A program made the translations under genes and the position numbers. A stretch of DNA of 64,000 nucleotides from Catellatospora sp. TT07R-123 (GTDB taxonomy: Bacteria > Actinomycetota > Actinomycetes > Mycobacteriales > Micromonosporaceae): contig NZ_BNEM01000001.1 in assembly GCF_018327705.1 (NCBI RefSeq), forward strand, positions 1,922,001 to 1,986,000, given 5' to 3'. This document shows, in pieces, positions 1 through 10,046 of the stretch (position 1 is its first letter; the number at the start of each line of letters is the position of its first letter). The notes below the pieces were generated by a model. It was not told the DNA's origin. It ran no database searches and saw only the letters and a program-made list of their open reading frames with translations.

Positions 1-338
1 TGAAGAAGCTGGTCCCGGTCATCCAGAAGTCCCAGGTGGACTACGTCAAGAACGCGGGCGCCACCAACGAGCTGATCATCAAGCTCAACGACGCGTACAA
101 GGGCTTCCCGTACTCCAAGGAGCAGGCCGCCTACAGCGTCGAGCAGCAGCTCAAGCTGAAGATCGTCAGCAACGGCGCCAACACCACGCTGGGCGACTTC
201 GACGTCGACCGGGTCAAGCAGGTCATCGACATCGTGAGCCCGATCTACAGCGGGCAGCGCAAGGAGGTCAAGAGCGGCCTCACGCCGCAGGACCTGGTCA
301 CCAACGAGTTCATCGACCCGTCGATCGGGCTGAGCTGA
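1..338 (+). CDS. ABC transporter substrate-binding protein, C-terminal fragment
   Basis: The reading frame is open from the left edge (codons from base 3) to TGA at 336-338, giving the last 111 or so residues of a longer protein. The helical C-terminus, with a QAAYSVEQQLKLKIV stretch and an ending of the type DLVTNEFIDPSIG, resembles periplasmic or lipoprotein substrate-binding proteins of the nitrate/sulfonate/thiamine-precursor (NMT1/SsuA-like) group. The N-terminus, signal peptide and any transporter partners lie outside the window, so the substrate cannot be inferred. The next gene starts 16 bases downstream on the same strand and may be co-transcribed. Confidence 0.6.
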   Translation, partial: KKLVPVIQKSQVDYVKNAGATNELIIKLNDAYKGFPYSKEQAAYSVEQQLKLKIVSNGANTTLGDFDVDRVKQVIDIVSPIYSGQRKEVKSGLTPQDLVTNEFIDPSIGLS

Positions 339-354
339 AAGCGAAGAACTGACC

Positions 355-1725
355 GTGCCGACACCGCCGTTGGCGCAGGTCGCGCAGCAGGCGAGCCGCC
401 GGGCGCCCGGCCCGGCGGCTCTGTCCGCCTTCCTCGACGACCTGCCCGCCGTGCTCCCCCGCGACCGGTGCTCCACCTCCCCGGCCGCCCGCGCCGCCGC
501 GTCCCGCGACTACGCGTACCTGTCCCCGCTGCTCTCCGCCGTGCTGCCCGACCGGCCCGCCGACGTGGTGGCCCGGCCGGCCACCACCGGGGAACTGGCC
601 GCCGTGCTGCGCCTGGCGCACGCCCACGGCATCCCGGTGGTGCCGCGCGGGCGCGGCACCGGCAACTACGGCCAGGCCGTGCCGCTGGCGGGCGGGCTGG
701 TCATCGACCTGACCCGCGCCGACCGGGTCCTGGAGGTCGGCGACGGCCGGGTCCACGCCCAGGCCGGGGCGACGTTCGTGGCGCTGGAGGCGGCGGCGCG
801 GGCCACCGGGCAGGAGATCGCGATGCTGCCCAGCACCGTCGGCAGCACCATCGGCGGCTTCCTCGCCGGTGGCGCGGGCGGGCTCGGCTCGATCGAGCAC
901 GGCTGGCTCTGGGACGGGTTCGTGCACGCCCTGGACGTGCTCGGCTGCCCGCCCCACGAGCCGTGGCGGGTCACCGGCGCCGACTGCGCGCCGCACCTGC
1001 ACGCGTACGGCGTCACCGGGGTCATCGCCACCGCGACCGTCGCGCTGGCTCCGGCCCGGGTCTGGACGGCGCTGCTCGCCTCGTTCCCGGACTGGGCGCG
1101 GGCGGCGGCCGCCGGGCGGGAGCTGCTGCACCTCGACCCGGCGCCCCGGCTGGTGTCGCTGGACGAGCCCGCGCTGATCGCGACGTACCCGCCCGATCCG
1201 GCCCTGCCCGCCGGGCGGCACAGCCTGCGCGCCGTCGTCACCGCGGGCACGGTCGACACCGCCATGCGCGCGGTGACCGGGCACGGCGGCCACGTGGAGG
1301 CGGTCACGCCGGACGCGGTGGGCTACCTGTCGACGCTGTCGTTCAACCACGTCACGCTGCGGGCCCGCAAGACCCGGCCTGAGCTGTGCCACCTCCAGGT
1401 CGGCGGCGAGCCCCTGGTCGCCGACCCCGACGCGGTACGCGCCTGCCTGCCGGGCGCGATGCTGCACCTGGACGGGCTGCGCGCCTTCCTGGACCCAGCC
1501 GACCCGGCCCGCGGCCGCGGGTTCGCCGGGCTGCTGCTGTCGGAGTTCCGCGACGCGGAAACCCTCTACCGCGGCGTCGAGCGGCTGCGCGAGCTGGGTG
1601 TGCACGTCGTCGACCCGCACACCTGGCAGCTGGGCGGTCCCGCCCTGCCCGCGATCCGGGCCGCGGCCGCCACCGCCGACCCCGACGGCCTCCTCAACCC
1701 GGGCAAACTCCCCGACCCCGCGTGA
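355..1725 (+). CDS. FAD-linked oxidase (GlcD/BBE-like FAD-binding oxidoreductase)
   Basis: This 456-aa protein has the PCMH-type FAD-binding domain in its first half. Residues of the type ARPATTGELAAVLRLA and VVPRGRGTGNYGQ form the nucleotide-binding motif, followed by a second glycine-rich stretch (STVGSTIGGFLAGGAGG). The end, DPDGLLNPGKLPD, is the usual C-terminal FAD-oxidase signature. Such enzymes oxidise 2-hydroxy acids, sugars or alcohols with bound FAD; the substrate is unknown. It has no signal peptide, so it is probably cytoplasmic. The GTG start lies 16 bases after the preceding transporter gene, suggesting an operon. It converges with the signalling operon across a 60-nt hairpin repeat. 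Confidence 0.8.
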   Translation: MPTPPLAQVAQQASRRAPGPAALSAFLDDLPAVLPRDRCSTSPAARAAASRDYAYLSPLLSAVLPDRPADVVARPATTGELAAVLRLAHAHGIPVVPRGRGTGNYGQAVPLAGGLVIDLTRADRVLEVGDGRVHAQAGATFVALEAAARATGQEIAMLPSTVGSTIGGFLAGGAGGLGSIEHGWLWDGFVHALDVLGCPPHEPWRVTGADCAPHLHAYGVTGVIATATVALAPARVWTALLASFPDWARAAAAGRELLHLDPAPRLVSLDEPALIATYPPDPALPAGRHSLRAVVTAGTVDTAMRAVTGHGGHVEAVTPDAVGYLSTLSFNHVTLRARKTRPELCHLQVGGEPLVADPDAVRACLPGAMLHLDGLRAFLDPADPARGRGFAGLLLSEFRDAETLYRGVERLRELGVHVVDPHTWQLGGPALPAIRAAAATADPDGLLNPGKLPDPA

Positions 1726-1748
1726 CGGGTCACGCGGCCTCCTTGGCG

Positions 1749-1808
1749 GCAGTTTCGGGGAAAGTGCAGGAATCATGGTCTCGATTCGTGCACTTTCCCC
1801 GAAACTGC
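1749..1808. repeat. 60-nt intergenic hairpin, family A copy 1
   Basis: The arms gcagtttcggggaaagtgca (1749-1768) and its exact reverse complement (1789-1808) flank a mismatched base, a 5-bp inner stem gaatc/gattc and an 8-nt loop. It lies between convergent genes, where it could end transcription from both sides. The same stem recurs at 29522-29581 and 37798-37857, with a single arm at 35760-35779. Confidence 0.9.
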
Positions 1809-1864
1809 ACGCAACACCGCGCGAGCGCGGAGCGGAGCGCGGGGCGCGGGCGGGCGCGCGGGGG

Positions 1865-2313
1865 TCAGGTGCGGCTGGGCAGGCGGACGACGCTGACGAA
1901 GAAGTCGTCGATCTGCTTGACCACCGAGATGAAGCGCTCGAAGTCGACGGGCTTGGCCACGTACGCGTTGGCGTGCAGCTGGTAGCTGCGCAGCACGTCC
2001 TCCTCGGCCTGCGAGGTGGTCAGCACCACGACCGGGATGCGGCACAGGTCCGGGTCGTTCTTGATCTCGGCGAGCACCTCGCGCCCGTCGCGGCGGGGCA
2101 GGTTGAGGTCGAGCAGGATCAGGTCCGGCGTGGGCGCGCCGGCGAAGTCGCCCTCGCGGCGCAGGAACGCCAGCGCCTCGACCCCGTCGGTGACGACCTC
2201 CAGGGTGTTGCGCATCTTGTATTCCTCGAACGCCTCCCGGGTCATCAGGACGTCACCGGGGTCGTCCTCGACCAGCAGGACCACGATCGGGCGGTCGGCG
2301 TCGGGCAGGGAGA

Positions 2314-2317
<4 letters not shown>
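1865..2317 (-). CDS. Single-domain response regulator (CheY/Rcp1-like)
   Basis: This 150-aa protein is a lone receiver domain with no output domain. The acidic pocket EDD is at 17-19, the phospho-acceptor Asp70 sits in [14 protein letters not shown]100/T101 follow VVVL, and the conserved Lys122 is in VAKPVD. This matches Rcp1-type partners of phytochrome-like kinases. It is the last gene of a three-gene minus-strand operon and its start overlaps the kinase stop by 4 bases (ATGA), so it is probably translated by coupling and phosphorylated by that kinase. With no DNA-binding domain it probably acts by protein contact or as a phosphate sink. Confidence 0.9.
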
Positions 2318-3929
<1,612 letters not shown>

Positions 3930-3933
<4 letters not shown>

Positions 3934-5129
3934 GATGTCGTTTCCCTACTGAGCAGCACGATCGCCACGTCGTCGGCCAGCGGCCCGCCGTTGAGCGCCT
4001 CGGCCGCCTCCACCAGGGCGGCGGGCAGCGCCGACATCGGCACGCCCGCCGCGGTGCGGGCCTGGCACAGCTCGTCGAGCCGGTCATAGCCCAGCCGCTC
4101 GGGACCGTCGCCGGTGCGGCCCTCGACCAGGCCGTCGGTGAACAGCAGCAGCGACCACGGCCCGTCGGGCAGGCCGACCTCGGTGCCGGTGCGGGGCGCG
4201 TCGCCCAGGCCGAGCAGCATCCCGTACGGCACGTCGACCGGCGCGGCCCGGCCGCCGGCCAGCAGCAGCGGCGGCGGATGCCCGGCCAGCCAGCACGCGG
4301 CCCGGCCGGTGTCCAGGTCGATGCGCACGACCGCCATCGTCGCGAACGTGCCCGGGTGGCTGCGCTCGCTGACCAGCACCTGCTCCATCGCGGCCAGGGT
4401 CGGCTCGGGCGCCACCCCGGCCAGCGTCAGCGCCCGCCAGGCGACCCGCAGCTCGACGCCGAGCGCGGCGCCGTCCACGTCGTGCCCACTGACGTCGCCG
4501 ATCGCGGCGTGGACATACCGCGGGCAGGTCTGCACGACGTCGAAGAAGTCGCCGCCCAGCACGCCCTCGTGGCGGCCCGGACGGTAGAAGGTGTGCACGG
4601 CCAGGCGGTCGGTGCTCATCAGCGGCTGCGGCAGCAGGCCGCGCTCCAGCCGGGCCGACTCGGCCTGGCGCAGCTCGACCTCGCGCAGCCGCCCGGCGCT
4701 GACCTCGGCGTGCTTGCGCTCGACGGCGTACTGCACGGAGCGTTCCAGCAGCGCGCCGTCGACCTGGCCCTTGACCAGGTAGTCCTGGGCGCCCTCGGCG
4801 ACGGCGTTGATGCCCACGTGGGCGTCCTGCTGGCCGGTGAGCACGCACACGGCGACCCCGGGCGCCTCGGCGAGCACGCGGCGCAGCCCCTCCATGCCCT
4901 GCGCGTCGGGCAGGCCCAGGTCGAGCAGGATGCAGTCGACGGCGTCGAACAGGGACCGCGCGTCGTTGAGGCTGCGCGCCACGGTCAGCTGGATGGCCGC
5001 CTGCTGCTCCTCCAGCAGCTCCCCCACCAGGTAGGCGTCGCCCTCGTCGTCCTCGACCAGGAGCACGCGCAGCCGGGCAAGCCGTGCCGGTCCGCGCGGC
5101 TGCACCGGCACAGGGGGAGCCGTGAACAT
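3930..5129 (-). CDS. Response regulator fused to PP2C-type (RsbU/SpoIIE) serine phosphatase
   Basis: This 399-aa protein has an N-terminal receiver domain (LLVEDDEGD at 23-31, phospho-acceptor Asp70 in CILLDLGLPD), a short helical linker, then a PP2C/SpoIIE phosphatase domain with GGDFFDV, AIGDVSGHDVDGA and a DGLVEGR-type motif near the end. Proteins of this kind dephosphorylate anti-sigma-factor antagonists in partner-switching pathways, with the receiver domain controlling the phosphatase. It is the first gene of the operon and overlaps the kinase start by 4 bases. No anti-sigma or antagonist gene is nearby, so its target must be encoded elsewhere. Confidence 0.9.
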
Positions 5130-5214
5130 CGGGGTGGCCTACTTCTGGGGGTCGAGAGGGTCGGGGGGTGCCATCGGGGGGTCACGCAACGTACCGATCA
5201 TTTCCTAACCGACC

Positions 5215-5237
5215 CGCTTGCACAACCTGTGCAAGCG
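5215..5237. promoter_or_regulatory. Inverted repeat upstream of the signalling operon
   Basis: The perfect 10-bp arms cgcttgcaca and tgtgcaagcg are separated by acc, about 90 bases before the phosphatase start. It could be an operator for the signalling operon or part of the untranslated leader. The rest of 5130-5383 contains no gene. Confidence 0.4.
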
Positions 5238-5333
5238 TCGCCACCAGCCATGCGACCTATCCGTGATCATGGGAGTGCTCGATATTCCCAGCTCATCCCG
5301 CCCGCAGGGTGGCAGGCGGCCCAGCATGTAACT

Positions 5334-5370
5334 GATTTCGCAGGTCAGCAAGGGCGAAATCGGTTTCGCC
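5334..5370 (-). terminator. Overlapping alternative hairpins after the PHP gene
   Basis: Two mutually exclusive stems share bases: gatttcgc/gcgaaatc (5334-5341 with 5354-5361) and ggcgaaa/tttcgcc (5353-5359 with 5364-5370). On the minus strand the second stem starts 13 bases after the PHP stop, as expected for a terminator. The overlap resembles a terminator/antiterminator pair, but no U-tract follows. Confidence 0.4.
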
Positions 5371-5383
5371 GGCGAGGTGGCTC

Positions 5384-6217
5384 TCAGTCGCGTACCCAGT
5401 AATCGGCCGGGGTCCGGCCCGGCCGGAAGCCCGACGCCCGCGCCCAGGCCATCGCCTCGGTGAACCCCCGGCCGACGTCGCCCGGATCGTGCGCGTCGCT
5501 GCCGAAACTGACCGCCGCGCCGCCGTGGTCGCGCCACCAGCGCAGCACGGGTGCGGCGGGCCACGGCCCGGCGGTGTTCACCTCCAGCACCCGTCCCCCG
5601 GCCGCCAGCGGCTCCAGGACCCGCGCATACTCCTCGCGCAGGGCGTACGGGTCGAACGGCGGCCGGTCGGCGGGCCAGAACAGCGCCGGCAGGTCCAGGT
5701 GCGCCAGCACCTCGAAGACGTCGCACCCGGCCACCATCCGGGCGGTCTCGGCCAGGTGGCGGCGCACCACCTCCAGCGGATCGCCGTCCATGAGCAGCGG
5801 GGAGTACACCAGCCGGTCGCCCTCCGGCAGGCAGTGCACCGAGCCCACGACCCGGTCGAACCCGCCCGCGCGCAGCACCCGCGCGGCCTCGTCCGGGAAC
5901 AGGTGCGGCTCCCCCAACTCGACTCCGGTCAGGATGCGCAGGTCAGGGAAGCGCTCCCGGCACCGCGCCACCGCCGCCAGGTAGCCCGCGACGTCGAGCA
6001 GCCCGCTGGCGGCGTGCGCGCCGATGACGCGGCGGCGGCCGTCGGGGGTGGTGGTCCACGGCGTGAAGTCGGCGTGGTCGGAGAAGACCACGGCGGGCAG
6101 GCCCAGCTCGCGGGCCCGTACGCAGGCGCGCGCCATCGAGCCCGTCGGGGCGTCCCAGGACCATTCGGTGTGCACGTGCCCGTCCGCCGGGACCGGTTCC
6201 GCGATCTCGCTCTCCAT
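5384..6217 (-). CDS. PHP-domain phosphoesterase, histidinol-phosphatase-like
   Basis: The 277-aa protein has the metal-binding PHP motifs: DGHVHTEWSWD near the N-terminus, FSDHAD, GVELGE, GSVHCLP, EVLAHLD and a late GSDAHDP. This set fits HisK-type histidinol-phosphate phosphatases and related phosphoesterases with a trinuclear metal site. The start at 6217 is preferred over 6226 or 6256 because an AGGA sequence lies 9 bases upstream. There are no histidine-biosynthesis neighbours, so the real substrate is uncertain. It is divergent from the secreted peptidase, with only about 45 bases for both promoters. Confidence 0.82.
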   Translation of the reverse strand: MESEIAEPVPADGHVHTEWSWDAPTGSMARACVRARELGLPAVVFSDHADFTPWTTTPDGRRRVIGAHAASGLLDVAGYLAAVARCRERFPDLRILTGVELGEPHLFPDEAARVLRAGGFDRVVGSVHCLPEGDRLVYSPLLMDGDPLEVVRRHLAETARMVAGCDVFEVLAHLDLPALFWPADRPPFDPYALREEYARVLEPLAAGGRVLEVNTAGPWPAAPVLRWWRDHGGAAVSFGSDAHDPGDVGRGFTEAMAWARASGFRPGRTPADYWVRD

Positions 6218-6264
6218 CGAGATCATCCTATTTACATCGACGCTTCGGCATGTCACGATGCGCC

Positions 6265-8169
6265 ATGTCTCTCCGAAGCCGCCTCACGGCCGGGCTGGCA
6301 CTGGCGATCGCCGCCGCCACCCTGGCCGCCCCACCCGCCTCCGCCGCGCCCGCGCAGCTGCTCAGCGACCCGGTGTACGACTACGCCACCGCCATCCGCG
6401 AGGCCGTCTACATCGACACCCCCGTGGACAACGACGGCGACGGCGTCGCCGACAAGGTCGTCGCGGACATCATCCGCCCGAGCGAGGCCGCCACGGCCGG
6501 GGTCAAGGTCCCGGTCATCATGGACGCCTCGCCCTACTACCAGTGCTGCGGCCGCGGCAACGAGTCGGAGAAGAAGGCCTACGCCACCGACGGCACGGTC
6601 ACCAAGTTCCCGCTGTACTACGACAACTACTTCGTGCCGCGCGGCTACGCCTTCATCGCCGCCGACCTGCCCGGCACCAGCAAGTCCAAGGGCTGCGAGG
6701 ACGTCGGCGGCGCCGAGGAGATCGCGGGCGCCAAGGCCGTCATCGACTGGCTCAACGGGCGCGCGGTCGGCCGCACCGCCGCCGGGGCGACCGTCACCGC
6801 GAGCTGGAGCACCGGCAAGGTCGGCATGATCGGCAAGTCGTGGGACGGCACCATCGCCAACGGCGTGGCCGCCACCGGCGTCGACGGGCTGGTCACCATC
6901 GTCCCCATCTCCGCCATCTCCAGCTGGTACGACTACAACCGGGTCAACGGCCTGGTCAACCCGAAGGTCAGCTCGGTGCCGAGCCTGCACTCGCTGGTCA
7001 ACGCCCGCCCCGCGGGCACCTGCACCAGCGTCTCCAACGCGCTGACCACCGGCGCCGACGCGAGCACCGGCAACTACAACTCGTTCTGGGCCGCCCGCAA
7101 CTTCGTCACCAACGCGAGCAGGGTCCGTGCCAGCGTCTTCGTCGTACACGGGCAGAATGATCTGAACGTGCAGGGCGTGCACTTCGGGCAGTGGTGGAGC
7201 GCGCTGGCCGCCAACAACGTCCCGCGCAAGCTCTGGCTGTCGCAGGAGGGCCACGTCGACCCGTTCGACTCGCGCCGCTCCGTCTGGGTCGACACGCTGC
7301 ACCGCTGGTTCGACTACTGGCTGCTGGGCATCGACAACGGCATCATGAGCGAGCCCATGGCCGACGTCGAGCGCGCCGCCGACGTGTGGCAGACCAGCAC
7401 GCAGTGGCCGCCGACCGGCACCTCCACCGCCAACTACGTGCTCCAGGGCACCGGTGACCCCGGCACGCTGGCGGTCGGCACCGGTTCCGGCTCGCTGTCG
7501 CTGACCGACTCGGCGTCGCTGACCGAGGCCAACGCGGTCAGCTCCCCCACCACGGCCCGCACCGGCCGCAAGGTGTACCAGACCGCGGTCCTGACCTCCG
7601 ACCTGCGCATCTCCGGTACGCCGACGATCACGCTGCGGGTGAAGTCGAGCAAGTCCACCACCACGCTGTCGGCGCGGCTGGTCGACTACGGCACCGCGAC
7701 CCGGGTCAACTACCGCAGCTCCGGTGAGGGCATCAGCACGCTGACCTCGCAGACCTGCTGGGGATCGTCGTCGAGCACCGACGACGCCTGCTACAAGGAC
7801 ACCGCCAAGACGGTGGCGTCGGCGGCATACCAGGTGCTGTCCCGCGGCTGGATGGACGGGGCGCACCGCGACTCGCTGACCAGCCCCGCCAACATGTCGA
7901 CCAGCACGTACTACACCATCACCTGGAAGCTGCGGCCGATCGACCAGATCATCCCGGCCGGGCACCGGCTCGGGCTGGTGCTGACCCTCAGCGACGCCGA
8001 GTTCGTCTCCTCGCACTCCACCGGCGCCACGGTCACCGTCGACCAGACCGCCTGCGTCCTGTCCCTGCCCATCGCCCCCGTCGGCGCGCTGGCCGGGCTC
8101 AGCGCCGCCGGTCCGATCACCGTGTACGCGCCGGAGTCCTATGCGGGCACCGGCACCCGCTTCCAGTAG
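6265..8169 (+). CDS. Secreted X-Pro dipeptidyl-peptidase-like serine hydrolase (S15/CocE family)
   Basis: The 634-aa protein begins with a Sec signal peptide (SLRSRLTAGLALAIAAATLA, cleavage near ASAAPA). Counting from an alternative upstream ATG at 6250, the alpha/beta-hydrolase nucleophile is Ser197 in GKSWDGT, the acid probably Asp304 in VHGQNDLN, and the base His335 in QEGHVDPFD. The C-terminal third is the jelly-roll domain typical of X-Pro dipeptidyl-peptidases and cocaine-esterase-like enzymes. It probably removes X-Pro units from peptides outside the cell. No clear ribosome-binding site precedes either start, so a leaderless transcript is possible. Confidence 0.85.
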   Translation: MSLRSRLTAGLALAIAAATLAAPPASAAPAQLLSDPVYDYATAIREAVYIDTPVDNDGDGVADKVVADIIRPSEAATAGVKVPVIMDASPYYQCCGRGNESEKKAYATDGTVTKFPLYYDNYFVPRGYAFIAADLPGTSKSKGCEDVGGAEEIAGAKAVIDWLNGRAVGRTAAGATVTASWSTGKVGMIGKSWDGTIANGVAATGVDGLVTIVPISAISSWYDYNRVNGLVNPKVSSVPSLHSLVNARPAGTCTSVSNALTTGADASTGNYNSFWAARNFVTNASRVRASVFVVHGQNDLNVQGVHFGQWWSALAANNVPRKLWLSQEGHVDPFDSRRSVWVDTLHRWFDYWLLGIDNGIMSEPMADVERAADVWQTSTQWPPTGTSTANYVLQGTGDPGTLAVGTGSGSLSLTDSASLTEANAVSSPTTARTGRKVYQTAVLTSDLRISGTPTITLRVKSSKSTTTLSARLVDYGTATRVNYRSSGEGISTLTSQTCWGSSSSTDDACYKDTAKTVASAAYQVLSRGWMDGAHRDSLTSPANMSTSTYYTITWKLRPIDQIIPAGHRLGLVLTLSDAEFVSSHSTGATVTVDQTACVLSLPIAPVGALAGLSAAGPITVYAPESYAGTGTRFQ

Positions 8170-8176
8170 CAGAAGC

Positions 8177-8216
8177 GCGGATCTCCCCTGGCCAGGGCCG
8201 GTCAGGGGAGATCCGC
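8177..8216 (+). terminator. Hairpin terminator after the X-Pro peptidase gene
   Basis: The arms gcggatctcccctg (8177-8190) and caggggagatccgc (8203-8216) pair perfectly over 14 bp with a 12-nt loop, beginning 7 bases after the stop codon. No U-tract follows, as is usual in GC-rich actinomycetes. Confidence 0.7.
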
Positions 8217-8282
8217 CACTCGTCTGAGGGCACTGCGGACATACCGCTGCCCACTGCCGGTCGTCACTCAGGAGTGGTTCCC

Positions 8283-8888
8283 GTGTCGCAGTCATCTTCG
8301 CCGGGCTGGCACCCGGATCCCGCCGACAGCCCGCATCCGCGCGCCCCGTGGCACGAACCGGCCGCCCTGCCGCCACGCAAGCGCCGCCCCTGGCTGATCG
8401 CCATGATCGTCGCCGCCGTCCTCGGCCTGTGCTGCATCGCCCCCGCCGTCGTCTTCGAGAGAAGCCTCGGCCCGAGCGAGGCCGAGCTCGCGGCAGCCTT
8501 CGACGGTGTGGCCCTGCCGGCCGACGTGCTCCTGGTCAAGAAGACGTCCTCGGGTAACCGGTTGTGCCTGGACGACTGCGTCTCCCTGTACCGGATCTAC
8601 GCGTCCGCCGCACCGCCGCCCGTCCTGTACGACAAGATCACCGATACCCTGCGGCAGGCCGGTTACCGGTGCGTGCCACCGGCTTGGCAGCGACCGGGCG
8701 TCGTCTGGTGCGGGCCGTTCGAGCCGTCGCATGTGAGCTACTGGCAGCGGCGCGACGACCAGCACATCATGCTGGCGGTCAACCCCCTGCCGCCCCCGGG
8801 AGAGCTGCACCGGCTGCCGTCCGACGTCACCGCCGACCCCGCCTGGCAGTCGTTCGCGGACGTCGTCGTGTCCGGCGGACGGCCGTGA
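8283..8888 (+). CDS. Membrane-anchored protein of unknown function
   Basis: The 201-aa protein has a short proline-rich N-terminus with a GWHPDPAD segment like those in actinobacterial DUF2510-type membrane proteins, a basic RKRRPW, one transmembrane helix at about 36-58, and an extracytoplasmic domain. That domain has several cysteines (CLDDC, RCVPP, WCGPF), which suggests disulfides. The GTG at 8283 is chosen because AGGAG lies 8 bases upstream; another GTG at 8274 overlaps that site. No function is recognised. The gene converges with 8933-9274. Confidence 0.7.
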   Translation: MSQSSSPGWHPDPADSPHPRAPWHEPAALPPRKRRPWLIAMIVAAVLGLCCIAPAVVFERSLGPSEAELAAAFDGVALPADVLLVKKTSSGNRLCLDDCVSLYRIYASAAPPPVLYDKITDTLRQAGYRCVPPAWQRPGVVWCGPFEPSHVSYWQRRDDQHIMLAVNPLPPPGELHRLPSDVTADPAWQSFADVVVSGGRP

Positions 8889-8932
8889 GCGGTGCGAAGG
8901 TCACCGCGCACCCGCTCGGGCGCCCCGTCCGG

Positions 8933-9274
8933 TCAGCGGATCGTCAGCGCGGCGGCGGCCCGGCCGAGGGCCAGCAGGAGCAGGACGATCCCGACGACGG
9001 CGGCGCCGACGACCCACGCGCGGTTGCTGCCGGGCAGCTGCTCGCGTGTGGGGTCGGGCGGCGGCGCGGGCAGGGGCAGCCACGTCGGCGGCTTCGCCGC
9101 CCGCCGGGTGATCTCGTCGCGTACGGTCCGGTTGACGATCTCCCAGGTGTCGCGGCGCAGCACGTAGTCCTCGGCCGCGTAGTCGGTCGGGAACCGCTGC
9201 CGGATGCGGATCAGCCTGACGAACAGGGTCTCGTCATCGACTTCCTTGAGGTCGCGCAGCAGAGGGTCCGTCAC
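8933..9274 (-). CDS. Small protein with a C-terminal membrane helix, unknown function
   Basis: The 113-aa protein has a charged N-terminal half (LRDLKEVDDETLFVRLIRIR), a proline-rich stretch (PLPAPPPDP), and one transmembrane helix near the C-terminus (VVGAAVVGIVLLLLALG), so it is probably tail-anchored with its domain in the cytoplasm. The GTG start at 9274 follows GGAAAGG by a suitable spacing; the same frame continues upstream without a better site. A nested palindrome at 9303-9335 lies just upstream and may control it. Confidence 0.65.
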   Translation of the reverse strand: MTDPLLRDLKEVDDETLFVRLIRIRQRFPTDYAAEDYVLRRDTWEIVNRTVRDEITRRAAKPPTWLPLPAPPPDPTREQLPGSNRAWVVGAAVVGIVLLLLALGRAAAALTIR

Positions 9275-9302
9275 CGGCGCACCTTTCCGGGGATGGGATA
9301 GG

Positions 9303-9335
9303 TCCGAAATGAACGGTATCAGCTGATATTTCGGA
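9303..9335. promoter_or_regulatory. Nested palindrome, probable operator
   Basis: The outer arms tccgaaat (9303-9310) and atttcgga (9328-9335) enclose a perfect 12-bp palindrome tatcagctgata (9317-9328). The site is AT-rich against its surroundings and lies between divergent genes starting at 9274 (minus) and 9428 (plus). Confidence 0.5.
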
Positions 9336-9427
9336 TGCACCTTCCCTGAACGGGTGATTGCCTGCCGACGCACAACCCATCCCGGGCGGGTCACCCGGCG
9401 GCAACGTCCACATGGCAGGCTCACCGC

Positions 9428-10021
9428 ATGCTGTTCACGCGAGCCGACTTTCCCCTGGTCCGCAGCGACGAACTGGCCGACGAGGCCCCGTTCTGGACGC
9501 ACTACCTGGCCATGCTGCACGACGAGCAGCAGCTCATGTCCATGCTGGAGGTCGACGGCGCCGACTGGGACGCCATGAACGGCCGGCTGCACGACCCCGA
9601 GCGGTGGCCGGTGCTGCGGGTCGCCCTGGACGAGGGCGGCCACTACGCCGTGTACTGGTGCAACATCCCCGGCGACCAGGGCCTGCACATCGAGCGCCTC
9701 AGCGCGGGCCGGGCGCTGACCCTGGTGGCCGACCTCGCCGACGGCTGCCCGGCGGGCCTGCTGGAATGGGACGACCTGCTGGACATCGCGGTCACCGTGC
9801 CCCGCCGGTCCGGCGTGCTGCCCCGGCTGCGGCGGTTCCTGCTGCTCCTGCCACTGCTCGGCGCCGCGCCCGAGAACGCGGCACTGGTGGTGCGCAAGAC
9901 GTTCCCGCCCCGCAACCGGGCCGACCGGCTGCTGCTCGACGCCGCCGGGGCGATCATGCAGGACTGGTCGCGCTGGGAGTTCGCCGAGGGCGAGCGCAGC
10001 GAGCTGTGGCCTGCGACATGA
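9428..10021 (+). CDS. Protein of unknown function
   Basis: The 197-aa protein is acidic, without signal peptide, and has one hydrophobic stretch in the middle (RRFLLLLPLLGAAPENA) that is probably buried rather than a membrane helix. An N-terminal FWTHYLAMLHDEQQLMSMLE segment and a GGHYAVYWCNIPGDQG segment stand out, but I recognise no family. Codon use fits the neighbours, so it is probably a real gene. It ends 25 bases before the arginase-like gene, and the two may be co-transcribed. Confidence 0.65.
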   Translation: MLFTRADFPLVRSDELADEAPFWTHYLAMLHDEQQLMSMLEVDGADWDAMNGRLHDPERWPVLRVALDEGGHYAVYWCNIPGDQGLHIERLSAGRALTLVADLADGCPAGLLEWDDLLDIAVTVPRRSGVLPRLRRFLLLLPLLGAAPENAALVVRKTFPPRNRADRLLLDAAGAIMQDWSRWEFAEGERSELWPAT

Positions 10022-10046
10022 TCGCGAGGCCGATTAGGATCATGCG

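Noticed and set aside
310-1776. Long minus-strand open frame opposite the FAD oxidase gene
   Set aside because: Arg/Gly/Pro/Val-rich shadow of a GC-rich gene; no domain, signal or ribosome-binding site.
1749-1808. Possible CRISPR-like repeat family
   Set aside because: The copies are tens of kilobases apart, palindromic throughout, without spacers or cas genes.
6253-8376. 707-codon minus-strand frame opposite the X-Pro peptidase gene
   Set aside because: Low-complexity composition typical of antisense frames; the plus strand has a full catalytic triad and signal peptide.
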